Assembly: GCA_028290545.1 (NCBI GenBank)
Contig: JAQGJP010000055.1
Span: 1 to 64,000 of the forward strand
DNA: 64,000 bases
Source of the DNA: Rhizobium sp.
Lineage (GTDB): Bacteria; Pseudomonadota; Alphaproteobacteria; Rhizobiales; Rhizobiaceae
Direction: 5' to 3'
Part shown: in pieces, positions 16,308 to 25,704 of the stretch
Layout: every line of letters starts with the position of its first letter
How positions within the stretch are numbered: the first letter of the stretch is position 1
The notes under the pieces: model-generated
Told to the model about the DNA's origin: nothing
Databases searched by the model: none
The model's input: only the letters and a program-made list of their open reading frames with translations
Translations under genes and position numbers: made by a program

Positions 16308-17231
16308 ATGCCGGACAAATCCTATCCCCGCGATCTTGTTGGCTACGGCCGCAATATCCCCGATCCGAAATGGCCCGGCGGCGCCCAGATCGCGGTGCAA
16401 TTCGTGTTGAACTATGAGGAGGGCGGCGAAAGCTGCATCCTCGATGGCGATCCGGCGTCGGAGAACCTGCTGTCCGAGATCGTCGGCGCCGCAGCCTGGC
16501 CCGGCCAGCGCAATCTCAACATGGAAAGCATCTACGAATATGGCGCGCGCGCCGGATTCTGGCGGCTGCACCGGCTTTTCACCGCGCTCGACGTGCCGGT
16601 CACCGTCTATGGCGTGACGCTGGCCATGGCCCGCAATCCGGATGCTGTGGTGGCGATGAACGAGGCGGGCTGGGAAATCGCCAGCCACGGCTACCGCTGG
16701 CTGGAATACAAGGATTTTGCCGAGGATGTCGAACGCCGCCACATTCTCGATGCCGTCCGCGTCCACACCGAGGTCGCCGGCACGCGGCCGCTCGGCATGT
16801 ATCAGGGCAAGCCGTCGATCAATACGTTGAAGCTGGTGATGGAGGAGGGCGGCTTTCTCTATTCTTCCGACAATTATTCCGACGACCTGCCGTTCTGGGT
16901 TCCCGACCACAACGGCAAGCCGTTCCTGATCGTGCCCTACACGCTCGATACCAACGACATGCGCTTTGCCACGCCGCAGGGGTTCAATTCCGGCGACCAG
17001 TTCTTCGCCTATCTCAAGGATGCGTTCGACACGCTCTATCGGGAAGGCAAGGAAGGGGCGGCGAAGATGATGTCGGTCGGCCTTCACTGCCGGCTTGTCG
17101 GCCGCCCGGGCCGTATCGCCGGCCTGCGCCGCTTCGTCGATTACGTGCTCAAGCACGACAAGGTCTGGATCCCCCGGCGCCTGGACATTGCCCGCCACTG
17201 GCACGAGCATCACAAGCCGGACTGGACCTGA
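16308..17231 (+). CDS. puuE: Allantoinase PuuE (polysaccharide deacetylase-like)
   Basis: 307 residues from ATG 16308 (SYPRDLVGYGRNIP, the usual family start); GTG 16293 or ATG 16296 are alternatives. PuuE hydrolyses allantoin to allantoate without an amidohydrolase fold. The NodB-like fold is seen in IAVQFVLNYEEGGE, ESIYEYGARAGFWRLHRLF and IASHGYRWLEYKDF, and a C-terminal GLHCRLVGRPGRIAGLRRF is typical. It belongs with uraD, alc, allA and uraH further downstream, from which it is separated by two RTX genes and a chemoreceptor. Its leader is part of the 57-bp repeat. Confidence 0.93.
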   Translation: MPDKSYPRDLVGYGRNIPDPKWPGGAQIAVQFVLNYEEGGESCILDGDPASENLLSEIVGAAAWPGQRNLNMESIYEYGARAGFWRLHRLFTALDVPVTVYGVTLAMARNPDAVVAMNEAGWEIASHGYRWLEYKDFAEDVERRHILDAVRVHTEVAGTRPLGMYQGKPSINTLKLVMEEGGFLYSSDNYSDDLPFWVPDHNGKPFLIVPYTLDTNDMRFATPQGFNSGDQFFAYLKDAFDTLYREGKEGAAKMMSVGLHCRLVGRPGRIAGLRRFVDYVLKHDKVWIPRRLDIARHWHEHHKPDWT

Positions 17232-17413
17232 CGCGATGCACCGAACGGCTCCTGCTATCGGCCATCCACAAATGGGTGAAGTAAAGTTGTCACAGACGAT
17301 TGTCGCTACCGTTGGATAGATGATATGTCGTATGGTTGTACTTGCTAATATTGAAATTTTTTGCGATTCCTTCAGGTCAGGGCCATGATGGTCCGACATG
17401 GGAGGAACATGCA

Positions 17414-18286
17414 ATGGTCAACAAGACGCTGAACAATGGCGATAATACTTACGTCGGCTCGAACAATGATGATGTCATCTACGGTCTCGGCGGCGATGAT
17501 TCGATTTTCGGCGCGAACGGCGATGACCAGATTTATGGCGGCGACGGCAACGATACATTGCGGGCCGGCTTAGGCAACGACAGTTTATATGGCGGCAGCG
17601 GCAACGACATCCTGACGCTTTTCAAAGGCAATGAAGTGTTCGATGGCGGCGGCGGCATCGATTTCATCGATTTCTACTATACGACCAAGGGCATCACCAT
17701 CGATCTTGCCGAAGACGTCACCAACTTCACCATCGGTTCGAAGACGTATCAGGTGGCTTACACCGGTATCGAGGCGGTCTACGGCTCCAGTCATAATGAC
17801 AAGCTTACCGGAGACGGAAAGCAGAACCTGCTGCGGGGTGAGGATGGCAATGACCGGATTCTGGGCCTCGGGGACGATGATTTCATATCCGGCGGCAATG
17901 GCAAGGACGTGCTGATTGGCGGGGCGGGGAAGGACGCCTTCCTTTTTGGCCATGAGCCTGACGGCAGGAAGAATTTCGACCAGGTGATGGATTTCACCGC
18001 CGGTACGGATCGCGTAGGGTTCAACGGCACTATTTTCGATGTCGATGGCGCCGGCAAGACATCGCATTTCCGCGACATAGATTACCGGACGCTGGACGCG
18101 GATCAGTTCCAGTCGGGCCAGGGACATGTGGCTGCAAATGCCGATATCCGGGTCATCTACGATGCAAGCGACGGCATTCTCTATTACGACGCCAATGGCA
18201 GCAAATCCGGTGGGCTGGGGGAGATTGCCGATCTCGGCGAGAATCTCGATCTGTCCGCGGATTCGATATTCGTCTACGGGCTCTGA
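17414..18286 (+). CDS. RTX calcium-binding protein
   Basis: 290 residues; ATG 17414 has GGAGGAAC five bases upstream. It opens directly with RTX nonapeptides (YGLGGDDSIFGANGDDQIYG and following, about residues 25-75). A spacer of about 60 residues follows, then a second RTX run (RGEDGNDRILGLGDDDFISGG) and a C-terminal domain with DFTAGTDRVGF and LYYDANGSKSGG. That last segment is common in haemolysin-type proteins with a type I secretion signal. No signal peptide. It is located between puuE and the ureide genes. Confidence 0.88.
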   Translation: MVNKTLNNGDNTYVGSNNDDVIYGLGGDDSIFGANGDDQIYGGDGNDTLRAGLGNDSLYGGSGNDILTLFKGNEVFDGGGGIDFIDFYYTTKGITIDLAEDVTNFTIGSKTYQVAYTGIEAVYGSSHNDKLTGDGKQNLLRGEDGNDRILGLGDDDFISGGNGKDVLIGGAGKDAFLFGHEPDGRKNFDQVMDFTAGTDRVGFNGTIFDVDGAGKTSHFRDIDYRTLDADQFQSGQGHVAANADIRVIYDASDGILYYDANGSKSGGLGEIADLGENLDLSADSIFVYGL

Positions 18287-18763
18287 CGCGGCGCTATTGC
18301 AGCGACTGCCTACGGTATGGTTTCAGGTTGACAGTCCATGGCGCGGCCAAGCTGCCATGGACTGTTGATAAGCAATTGATATTGCCAGCCATTGTTAAAC
18401 CGCCGGCGGCGGCGAAATAGCGATTATGTTCTTCTGGTGAACACGATGTTCAAAACCACTTGTCTGAAACGGGGCTTCTACACATGAAGCTTTCGGCAAA
18501 CGGCGCGGGTTCACCTTTCCAGAAGCTTCTCGCACGTCCTACGTCTGCATGAACGATCAGGTTGGGAACTTGTGCGCTTGGCGGCGAAGTGAAAGCAGCA
18601 TGTTTAGAGTTGACATATGAGACATACAAGCACAGTCTTACGCAATTCCTGAGACCCCGAGAGCAATAGAGGACCACCACTGGTTTGAGCTTTCGAAAAT
18701 TGGCGGGCGACACCCGCTGTGGCAGTCTTCACATGCATGTAATCACGAAGAGGAGAATGATTC
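18287..18763. other. Intergenic with a perfect 12-bp inverted repeat
   Basis: ACAGTCCATGGC at 18331-18342 and GCCATGGACTGT at 18353-18364 form a stable stem with an 11-base loop, but no T tract follows. It may terminate or protect the upstream RTX message. The other 400 bases hold no supported gene and presumably contain the next promoter. Confidence 0.55.
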
Positions 18764-19417
18764 ATGGCGAAGAAGAAGCAGGGAACCAATGGTCCCGACA
18801 TTTTCAACGGCACCAACGCCAGCGACGAGTACCATGGCCTCGGTGGCGATGACAAGATTGACGGTAAAAACGGCAATGACAACCTGTATGGCGACGCCGG
18901 CAACGATAGGATCTTGGGCGCAAACGGCAATGACAAACTGTATGGCGGCGCCGACGACGACAAGATCTTGGGCGGAACGGGTAACGACAAGATTTACGGC
19001 CAAGACGGCAACGACAACCTGATCGGTGGTGCCGACGACGATTCAGTCAACGGCGGCGCTGGTGATGACATTCTTAACGGCGCCAACGGAAACGATAAGA
19101 TCATTGGCGGCTTAGGCCTCGATACGCTGACAGGTGGCAGTGGTGCGGATCATTTCTATTTTAAGGGCGCTGAGACGGGCGACTTCACACTGAATTTGTC
19201 CGATTCGATCACCGATTTTGATGGCGCCGACGGGGATAGAATTCGACTGAGGGGGATCAATGTTAATGATGGCAACACAAGCACCCCTGTAGAGGGTCAC
19301 TACGGCGTCTGGCAGAGTGGCGACCTGGGATGGGTCGTGACATACCGTATTGACGGAGAGTATCACGACATCGGCGTCGGCCTTCAGGATCCGACGGGAT
19401 TTGTTTTCTCCTACTGA
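18764..19417 (+). CDS. Short RTX calcium-binding protein
   Basis: 217 residues with GAGGAG upstream of ATG 18764. Residues 5-125 are almost uninterrupted nonapeptides of the NGNDKLYGGADDDKILGGTG type, about a dozen in all. The C-terminal 90 residues (DFDGADGDRIRLRGI onward) form an M10-C-like ending with GYWQ-type YGVWQSGDLGWVV and a hydrophobic tail, DPTGFVFSY. It is one of the shortest RTX proteins here and lacks any large effector domain. It faces the convergent chemoreceptor gene. Confidence 0.88.
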   Translation: MAKKKQGTNGPDIFNGTNASDEYHGLGGDDKIDGKNGNDNLYGDAGNDRILGANGNDKLYGGADDDKILGGTGNDKIYGQDGNDNLIGGADDDSVNGGAGDDILNGANGNDKIIGGLGLDTLTGGSGADHFYFKGAETGDFTLNLSDSITDFDGADGDRIRLRGINVNDGNTSTPVEGHYGVWQSGDLGWVVTYRIDGEYHDIGVGLQDPTGFVFSY

Positions 19418-19566
19418 GGCCGACAATCGATGCGGATCGGGAACCGCGGTCCGCATCATGTGAAATCGGTGTAGTTCCACGCCACCGCGTCTATCGCAGC
19501 CGTGGCTACGGAATTTTGCGCCGGCGGTGCAGCACCGAAATCCGCCACGCTGCGACCGCTAGGCAC

Positions 19567-19593
19567 AAAAAAACGCGGCCCCTTCGGGCCGCG
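19567..19593 (-). terminator. Rho-independent terminator of the chemoreceptor gene
   Basis: On the minus strand GCGGCCC-GAAG-GGGCCGC is followed by seven T residues (19573-19567). It may also act on the convergent RTX transcript as a hairpin. Confidence 0.9.
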
Positions 19594-19618
19594 CTGCAGT
19601 GAGTGCTGAATCTATCGA

Positions 19619-21442
19619 TCAGGCGGCGTGGGCGCGATTTACCTGATAGCTGTTGTATCCGGTTGGCTGTGAGACCTTGAACAGGCTGAGGAGCTGCGTC
19701 AGTTGCCCGGCCTCGCTGGCGAGCGTCGTGGTCGCGGCAGTGGTTTCCTCCACCATCGCGGCGTTGTGCTGCGTCGACTGGTCGATCTGGTTGATCGCCG
19801 TCGAGATCTGCTGGATGCTGGCCGACTGCTCCTGCGCAAGGGCCGCGACCGCGGCAATGCTGTCATTGATCGAGATGACGCGACCATCGATGCCGGACAG
19901 CGCCTTGCCGGTGGCTTCCACCAGTTCGACACCGGCTCCGACCTGCGTGGCCGAGGCATGGATCAGGTTCTTGATCTCCTTGGCGGCGGTGGCGGAACGC
20001 TGGGCGAGTTCGCGTACTTCCTGGGCGACGACGGCGAAGCCCTTGCCGGCTTCCCCGGCGCGGGCGGCCTCAACACCGGCATTCAGCGCCAGCAGGTTGG
20101 TCTGGAAGGCGATGTCATCGATGACGCCGATGATTTCGTTGATCTTGGACGACGATTCCTCGATCCGGCCCATGGCGTCGATTGCCTTGCCGACGATGCC
20201 GCTGGAGGCGGCGGCATCTTTCTTTGCCTCGCCTGCCATGCTGCGCGCCTGACTGATATTGGTGTCTGAATCGCGGATGGTCTTGCCGATCTCGGCAATC
20301 GCGGCCGACGTCTGCTCAAGACTGGCGGCCTGGCTTTCGGTGCGGGACGAAAGCTGGCCGACGGCGGCGTTGATCTCTTCGATCGAGTTTGCGACGGTTT
20401 CGGTGGATGTCGAGATCTTCACCATCGCTTCGCGCAACGTTCCGATCGCTTCGTTGAAGTCGACGCCGAGCTTGGTATATTCGCCGGGCAGGTTGTCGAT
20501 CCGCACGGTCAGGTCGCCCCTGGAGAGCGCTTCGAATACCTGGCCGAAGCGGCTGACGACGGCTTCCTGCTGTTCGCGGTTGCGGCGCTCGGCCTCGACA
20601 GATGCGGTGCGGCTGGCATCGATCTGGGATTGCTGTTCGGCCTTGGCATGTTCCAGCGCGTTGCGCTCGATCACCGAGTTGCGGATCAGCACCAGCGCAT
20701 CGGCGATATGGCCGATCTCGTCGCGGCGGCCGGTATGCGGTACTTCCTCGGTCGTGTCGTTGGCGGCGATCTTGCCCATCACCGTTTTCAGGTGGTTGAT
20801 CGGGTTGGAGATCGAGCGGCCGACGAATATGGCGCAACCGATATTGATGATCAGCGCCAGGCCGATGACCAGGCCGGCCTCGATCGCGTTGGCTGACTGG
20901 ATGGTGACGATGTCGTCGCCATAGACGCCGTTGCCGACCACCCAGTTCCAGGGCGCAAAGCCGATGACATGCGAATATTTCTGCACCTCTTCCATTTCGC
21001 CCGGCTTGGTGGTGAAATAATCGACGAAGCCCGAGCCCGGTCCCTTGGCGAGCTCGGTGAATTCGCGCGTCTGGTACTTGCCGTTCTTGTCGGGAATGTT
21101 CGACCGGTTGATGCCGACCAGTTTCGGGTTCGGATGCGCCAGCATCATGCCTTCATAGTCGTTGATCCAGAAATAGCCGTATTTGCCGTAGCGCATCGCC
21201 ATGATCTCGGTCATGGCGGCCTTCTGTGCTTCAGCCTTGGTCATCGTGCCGGCGGTTTCCAGGCCATGGTAACGATTGAGCACCGATATCGCCACCTCGT
21301 TCATGGAAATCAGCATCGCCTTTCGTTCGGCGACGATGCCGTTGGTGCCTTTATAGGTGCTGTAGACCAGCGCCCCGGTCATCACGGCGATGGCCAGCGC
21401 GGCCAGGATGAAAATGCGTTGAAGGATGGAAATGTTTTTCAC
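19619..21442 (-). CDS. Methyl-accepting chemotaxis protein with single Cache domain
   Basis: 607 residues. A membrane segment near 10-30 is followed by a periplasmic sCache_2 type domain ([23 protein letters not shown], read in two parts, about 95-120, and [13 protein letters not shown] near 178). A second membrane segment lies near 190-212, then HAMP and the cytoplasmic signalling domain with the hairpin tip [20 protein letters not shown]. It senses a small ligand outside the cell and signals to CheA. It lies within the ureide gene region, but any ligand link to purines is only positional. Confidence 0.94.
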   Translation of the reverse strand: MKNISILQRIFILAALAIAVMTGALVYSTYKGTNGIVAERKAMLISMNEVAISVLNRYHGLETAGTMTKAEAQKAAMTEIMAMRYGKYGYFWINDYEGMMLAHPNPKLVGINRSNIPDKNGKYQTREFTELAKGPGSGFVDYFTTKPGEMEEVQKYSHVIGFAPWNWVVGNGVYGDDIVTIQSANAIEAGLVIGLALIINIGCAIFVGRSISNPINHLKTVMGKIAANDTTEEVPHTGRRDEIGHIADALVLIRNSVIERNALEHAKAEQQSQIDASRTASVEAERRNREQQEAVVSRFGQVFEALSRGDLTVRIDNLPGEYTKLGVDFNEAIGTLREAMVKISTSTETVANSIEEINAAVGQLSSRTESQAASLEQTSAAIAEIGKTIRDSDTNISQARSMAGEAKKDAAASSGIVGKAIDAMGRIEESSSKINEIIGVIDDIAFQTNLLALNAGVEAARAGEAGKGFAVVAQEVRELAQRSATAAKEIKNLIHASATQVGAGVELVEATGKALSGIDGRVISINDSIAAVAALAQEQSASIQQISTAINQIDQSTQHNAAMVEETTAATTTLASEAGQLTQLLSLFKVSQPTGYNSYQVNRAHAA

Positions 21443-21790
21443 GGGGGCAATACTCCAAGTTGAATTTGCCCACAGAATTGACGGTTCAAGCTTAATGTTT
21501 GGTAAGCGGTGACCGTCATTTATAGTCTGTCAGATATAGTATTGACCGGTCGCCTAAACTCTGAATCGTCTGGTTTTCATTGCGAAACTGCTTATTAACT
21601 GTGCATATTAGCGATATTTTCGATCGGTGGAGACCACAGGCCGTTGTACCGATTCGGGATGCGTCATGACATCTGCCATCTGAGCGGTCCGAATTCACCT
21701 CGACATTTCGCCTGACGGCGGCTAATTCTCGTTATCTTCACGCGCGTTTCTCGTAAAAATCAGCATCCAGCCGTGGATCAGGAGGCCGCC
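21443..21790. other. Divergent intergenic region, chemoreceptor/uraD
   Basis: 348 bp with AT-rich patches near 21525-21545 and 21590-21620 that could hold divergent promoters. No operator or gene could be supported. Confidence 0.4.
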
Positions 21791-22285
21791 ATGGATAGAG
21801 CCGACTTTGTTTCCCGCTTCGGAGGCGTTTTCGAACACTCCGCCTGGATTGCCCAGCGTGCGTTCGAGGCTCATGAAATCCCCGGACATCTGTCGGCCGA
21901 ATGGCTGCACCATGTCCTGTCCGGTGCTTTTCGCGCCGCTTCCGAGGAGGAGCGGAAGAAGGTGCTGCGCGCGCATCCCGATCTCGCGGGTAAACTGGCG
22001 ATCGCGGGAAATCTCACCATCGACAGCCGGCAGGAGCAGACGGGCGCGGGGCTCGATCGCCTGACCGAGACCGAGTTCGCGCGCTTCACCGATCTCAACA
22101 CCCGCTATCACGCGAAGTTCGGCTTTCCCTTCATCATCGCCGTCAAGGGCCTGACAAAGGAGGAAATCCTGCATGCGTTTGAAAACCGTATCCACAACAG
22201 CCGTCAGGTGGAGTTCGAAACCGCCTGCTACGAGGTCGAAAAGATCGCCCGCCTCAGGCTGAATTCCATGAGCTTTGCAGAATAG
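21791..22285 (+). CDS. uraD: OHCU decarboxylase
   Basis: 164 residues from ATG 21791, with AGGAGG seven bases upstream. UraD decarboxylates 2-oxo-4-hydroxy-4-carboxy-5-ureidoimidazoline to S-allantoin, the last step of urate oxidation. The family motif AHPDLAGKLA with the catalytic His62 is present, as are LNTRYHAKFGFPFIIAVKG and a C-terminal NSRQVEFETACYEVEKIARLR region (read as two parts). It is followed after 12 bp by alc in the same direction. Confidence 0.93.
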   Translation: MDRADFVSRFGGVFEHSAWIAQRAFEAHEIPGHLSAEWLHHVLSGAFRAASEEERKKVLRAHPDLAGKLAIAGNLTIDSRQEQTGAGLDRLTETEFARFTDLNTRYHAKFGFPFIIAVKGLTKEEILHAFENRIHNSRQVEFETACYEVEKIARLRLNSMSFAE

Positions 22286-22297
22286 TGGGAGAACCGC

Positions 22298-23320
22298 ATG
22301 CTTGGAACTGAAGAACGGCCGGCGTTTGCCGCCGGAACCGTCAATCTTGCCTCTGCCCGGCTGGGTGCCAAGGGCATATTTTCGACGGATGAGTTTTTCG
22401 CTCCCTTGTCCCGCATGCTGTCGGACGAACTGCCGCTTTGGGATGCCGCTCTCTACGACGACAACGGCAAATGGATGGATGGCTGGGAAAGCCGCCGCAA
22501 ACGCGTGCCCGGCCACGATTACGCGGTGATCCGGCTCGCCATGCCCGGCCGCATCCACGGACTGGATATCGATACGCACTGGTTCACCGGCAATTATCCG
22601 CCCTTCACCTCGGTCGATGCCGCCTTCAGCCCGGATGGCGATCCCGACCCTGCCAATGACGCCGCCTGGACCGCGATCCTGGCGAAATCGCCGCTCGGAT
22701 CCTCGGCCCACCACTTCTTCGAGAATGCCGACAAGCAGAAAGTCTGGACGCATCTCAGGCTGCATATCTATCCCGATGGCGGGGTGGCGCGTCTGCGCGT
22801 CTATGGCACGGCTTTCTTCGACTGGTCCAAGGTCGGCGCGGCGGAGGAGATCGACCTCGGCTACATCTTCCACGGCGCCAAGTCACTGGCCTGGTCCGAT
22901 GCCCATTACGGCCATCCCGACAAGATCCTCGGCCCGGGCAGGGGAACGAACATGGGCGACGGCTGGGAAACCAAGCGCCGCCGCGGGCCGGGGCATGACT
23001 GGGCGATCATCCGGCTCGGTCATCCCGGCACCATCCGCCGCATCAGCGTCGATACGCAGTTCTACAAGGGCAATTTCCCCGATACCTGCGAATTGCTGGG
23101 CGCCAATCTTCCGGGGCTCGGCGATACGCTGACAGAGGCCGAAATTGCTGCGTCGGAAAGCTGGAAACCGATCCTGTCGCGTCAGAAACTGCAGGCCGAT
23201 CATATCCACGACTACGCCGGCGGCGATGTCGCCGACATCGGACCGGTCACGCATATCCGCTACGGCATGTTCCCCGATGGCGGCACGATGCGGCTCAGGT
23301 TGCTGGGCGTCAAGGGGTAG
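22298..23320 (+). CDS. alc: Allantoicase
   Basis: 340 residues made of two homologous jelly-roll halves, as in known allantoicases. Repeated signatures are GWESRRKRVPGHDYAVIRL near 65 and GWETKRRRGPGHDWAIIRLG near 225, each followed by an I-D-T-x-W/Q-F-x-G-N block. It hydrolyses allantoate to ureidoglycolate and urea. It is the second gene of the uraD-alc unit. A toxin-antitoxin pair on the opposite strand separates it from allA. Confidence 0.94.
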   Translation: MLGTEERPAFAAGTVNLASARLGAKGIFSTDEFFAPLSRMLSDELPLWDAALYDDNGKWMDGWESRRKRVPGHDYAVIRLAMPGRIHGLDIDTHWFTGNYPPFTSVDAAFSPDGDPDPANDAAWTAILAKSPLGSSAHHFFENADKQKVWTHLRLHIYPDGGVARLRVYGTAFFDWSKVGAAEEIDLGYIFHGAKSLAWSDAHYGHPDKILGPGRGTNMGDGWETKRRRGPGHDWAIIRLGHPGTIRRISVDTQFYKGNFPDTCELLGANLPGLGDTLTEAEIAASESWKPILSRQKLQADHIHDYAGGDVADIGPVTHIRYGMFPDGGTMRLRLLGVKG

Positions 23321-23429
23321 ATGCCCGACATGAATTCAGTCATTGTCACGCAGCCAGCGGATATGACTGTCCATGCCCTCCCTGCTGCGTGGGCCATTGA
23401 CTGCCTTGCAAAGCGCCACAAACCGTAGC

Positions 23430-24110
23430 TTACAAGATCTCCGGCTGCCTCGATCCCGCCCACCGGAACGTCAGCATCGCGCCCAGACGGATGTTCTGCA
23501 CGAGATTTGGCCGGAAGGCGACGAGGCAGGTGCCGCCAGCCGCCCGCACCGAGGAATAGAGGATGCCGTTGCTGCCTTGATTGAAGAGCCCGGCTGCAAG
23601 CGCCTGGCCGGCGGGATAGGCGATCGCCGGATCGGGATCGAGATAGACAGCACCGATCTCGCCCCTGATGTCGTTGAACGGCCCCATGAAGCCGGCAAAC
23701 ACTTCGCGGTAGGATGTGACGTTGTCATAAACGCCGACATTGTCGAGTTCGCGCGTCAGACGAAAGACGACTTCGGCCTGCGCGGTGCGGGCGGCGTTCT
23801 CGCCGATGGTGCAGGACCAGGCGCCGCGATCGCCACCATTGAAGCGGTTCCCGTCCGGCCTGACGTAGCAGAAGGCGGCGTTGACATAGCTATGACCATG
23901 ACCGGCGGCTTCGGTCAGCAGTTCCGACGCAACCACGCCCGCAGGCATCATCGGCATCGACAGGCGCGAGGAGGTCAGGCCTTCGAGTTCGGCCAGAAGG
24001 GCGCGATCCTGGTCATTGTCCGCGAGCGGCCTCAGCGCCGGCTCGGTGATGTGGGCCGTCGGAATGAGCCGGATGGCGGCAGGCTCGATGGTCTCGGTGA
24101 CTGCAGTCAC
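23430..24110 (-). CDS. RES-domain toxin of an Xre-RES toxin-antitoxin pair
   Basis: 226 residues from GTG 24110, overlapping the antitoxin stop by GTGA. RES toxins are ART-like enzymes reported to degrade or modify NAD+. The likely R-E-S residues are Arg89 in GNRFN, Glu113 in QAEVVF and Ser186 in ILYSSVR. The sequence is full length, with no break. It sits between alc and allA and is probably a later insertion in the ureide gene set. Confidence 0.85.
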   Translation of the reverse strand: MTAVTETIEPAAIRLIPTAHITEPALRPLADNDQDRALLAELEGLTSSRLSMPMMPAGVVASELLTEAAGHGHSYVNAAFCYVRPDGNRFNGGDRGAWSCTIGENAARTAQAEVVFRLTRELDNVGVYDNVTSYREVFAGFMGPFNDIRGEIGAVYLDPDPAIAYPAGQALAAGLFNQGSNGILYSSVRAAGGTCLVAFRPNLVQNIRLGAMLTFRWAGSRQPEIL

Positions 24111-24499
24111 ATGCCGCTCCGGAGCGCATCGATATGCATGCGGACTTTCATCATGGCCGGAATGCCGCCCGATATCATGTAGTCCAGCGGTGATTGTCCC
24201 AGATAGGGATTGCCCTTGTTGGGCAGGCGTGGCCAGTCGTTCTGCAGGGGACCGTTGAAGAGCAGCCGCAGCCCCTTGAAAATGCCGACGATCAGGCTGG
24301 CGCGCATCGTCTTGTCGTGATCGAGAATGCCCCGGAACTGGCCGGCCCTGATGCGGTTCCAGGTGGCGATCGGCACGTCGAACAGCGCGGCTGCCTGAAT
24401 GTTGGTGATATGCCAGTGCTCGGCCGCGCGCGCGACGGCTTCGACGATGACAGCCACCTCTTCCGGCGAGTGCTTCTGGAATTCCCTGAGTGCGAGCAT
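24107..24499 (-). CDS. Xre/MbcA/ParS-type antitoxin
   Basis: 130 residues from ATG 24499, chosen because GAGG lies eight bases upstream; starts at 24541 or 24532 would fall in the operator palindrome. An N-terminal helix-turn-helix region includes ITNIQAAALFDVPIATWNRI. The C-terminal DUF2384-type toxin-binding domain has GGIPAMMKVRMHIDAL-like ending. It neutralises the RES toxin encoded immediately downstream and should repress the operon. Confidence 0.85.
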   Translation of the reverse strand: MLALREFQKHSPEEVAVIVEAVARAAEHWHITNIQAAALFDVPIATWNRIRAGQFRGILDHDKTMRASLIVGIFKGLRLLFNGPLQNDWPRLPNKGNPYLGQSPLDYMISGGIPAMMKVRMHIDALRSGM

Positions 24500-24524
24500 T
24501 ACATCGACCTCGGATTTCTTCGTC

Positions 24525-24540
24525 TGTATCATATGATACA
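24525..24540. promoter_or_regulatory. Operator palindrome of the Xre-RES operon
   Basis: TGTATCATATGATACA is a perfect 16-bp palindrome 26 bp upstream of the antitoxin ATG, the expected place for autorepression. Confidence 0.65.
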
Positions 24541-24633
24541 TTATTCCGTGCCGTCAACGCGAATATGAGAATTGACAGCTATCCGGGATCGATTAGATCA
24601 TTGGCGCGCTACTGACCCGCCGGATAGATTTGA

Positions 24634-25134
24634 ATGACCCAGACACTTTCCATCGCGCCGCTCACCCAATCGGCCTTCGCGTCCTTCGGCCAGGTGATCG
24701 AGCCCGATCCGGCCACGATACGGATGATCAATTCCGGCACGACCGAGCGGTATCACGCCCTCGGGCGGACAGAGGCGCTGGGTGAAGGGGCTCAGGTGGT
24801 CATCAACCTGTTTCGCGGCCAGCCTCGTAATTTCCCCTACAAGATCGACATGATGGAGCGGCATCCCTATGGCAGCCAGAGTTTTCATCCCCTGAACGGC
24901 CGTCCCTGGCTGGTTGTCGTTGCCAAAGATCAGGGTGGTCGGCCAGGTCGGCCGCATGTCTTCCTTGCGAGCGGAGATCAGGGGATCAATTATCGCGCGA
25001 ATGTCTGGCACCATCCACTAATCGCACTTGCGGAGACAAGTGATTTTCTGGTTGTCGATCGCCTCGGACAAGAGCATAATCTTGAGGAATACTTTTACCC
25101 TGCGCCTTTTTTCATCGCGGAGGCTTCGATATGA
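24634..25134 (+). CDS. allA: Ureidoglycolate lyase
   Basis: 166 residues. AllA converts ureidoglycolate to glyoxylate and urea. The cupin-type fold is seen in [37 protein letters not shown] (two parts), [14 protein letters not shown] and [14 protein letters not shown], with the family His and Glu residues. The stop overlaps the uraH start by ATGA, so the two are coupled. Confidence 0.94.
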   Translation: MTQTLSIAPLTQSAFASFGQVIEPDPATIRMINSGTTERYHALGRTEALGEGAQVVINLFRGQPRNFPYKIDMMERHPYGSQSFHPLNGRPWLVVVAKDQGGRPGRPHVFLASGDQGINYRANVWHHPLIALAETSDFLVVDRLGQEHNLEEYFYPAPFFIAEASI

Positions 25135-25487
25135 CGGGTCTGACAACACATGTTCTTGATGCCGCCCTCGGAATGCCCGCCAAAGGCGTCATGATCGATG
25201 TTTTCCGCATCAATGAGGAAGTGCGGGAGTACGTGAAGACGGTTCGCACCAATGCCGACGGCCGCATCGACGGCGGGCCGATCCTCGCTGGCGAGGCGCT
25301 GCGCAAGGGGACATATGAGATGGTGTTCCACACCGGCGCCTACCTGAAATTCACCTGCCAGAAGCTGCCGGACGTGCTGTTTCTCGATATCATCCCGATC
25401 CGTTTCGGGATCGCCGACACCTCGGCCCATTATCATGTGCCGCTTCTGCTCTCGCCGTTCGGTTACTCGACCTATCGCGGCAGTTGA
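25131..25487 (+). CDS. uraH: 5-Hydroxyisourate hydrolase (transthyretin-like)
   Basis: 118 residues, full family length. It opens the ring of 5-hydroxyisourate, product of urate oxidase, to give OHCU for UraD. The signature [14 protein letters not shown] is at the N-terminus. The family-defining C-terminus YSTYRGS and the central [12 protein letters not shown] are intact. It is last in the allA-uraH pair. No urate oxidase or xanthine dehydrogenase gene is in the window. Confidence 0.95.
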   Translation: MTGLTTHVLDAALGMPAKGVMIDVFRINEEVREYVKTVRTNADGRIDGGPILAGEALRKGTYEMVFHTGAYLKFTCQKLPDVLFLDIIPIRFGIADTSAHYHVPLLLSPFGYSTYRGS

Positions 25488-25704
25488 GTTTCCGTCGCCC
25501 TCGCTTTGCGGGGCGATCCGATCGCATCCGAAGGGGCAATTTTCAACATTCAAATAGATGGATTATCCAGACCCGATAACGGAAAGGGTTGTGGCCGCGA
25601 ATAAGCGCAAGGCCTGGGACGTGACGTACCAGAGTTATCGCAGTGAATGACAGCATGATCCGGCGCCGGCCGGACTTTATGTCAACCGGCATAAACTGGA
25701 GACG

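Noticed and set aside
18450..18713. An 87-codon minus-strand frame between RTX genes
   Set aside because: No family, no ribosome site, and it covers the probable promoter of the next RTX gene.
23373..24182. A 269-codon plus-strand frame over the RES toxin gene
   Set aside because: It is antisense to a well-supported RES toxin; the reading has no family features.
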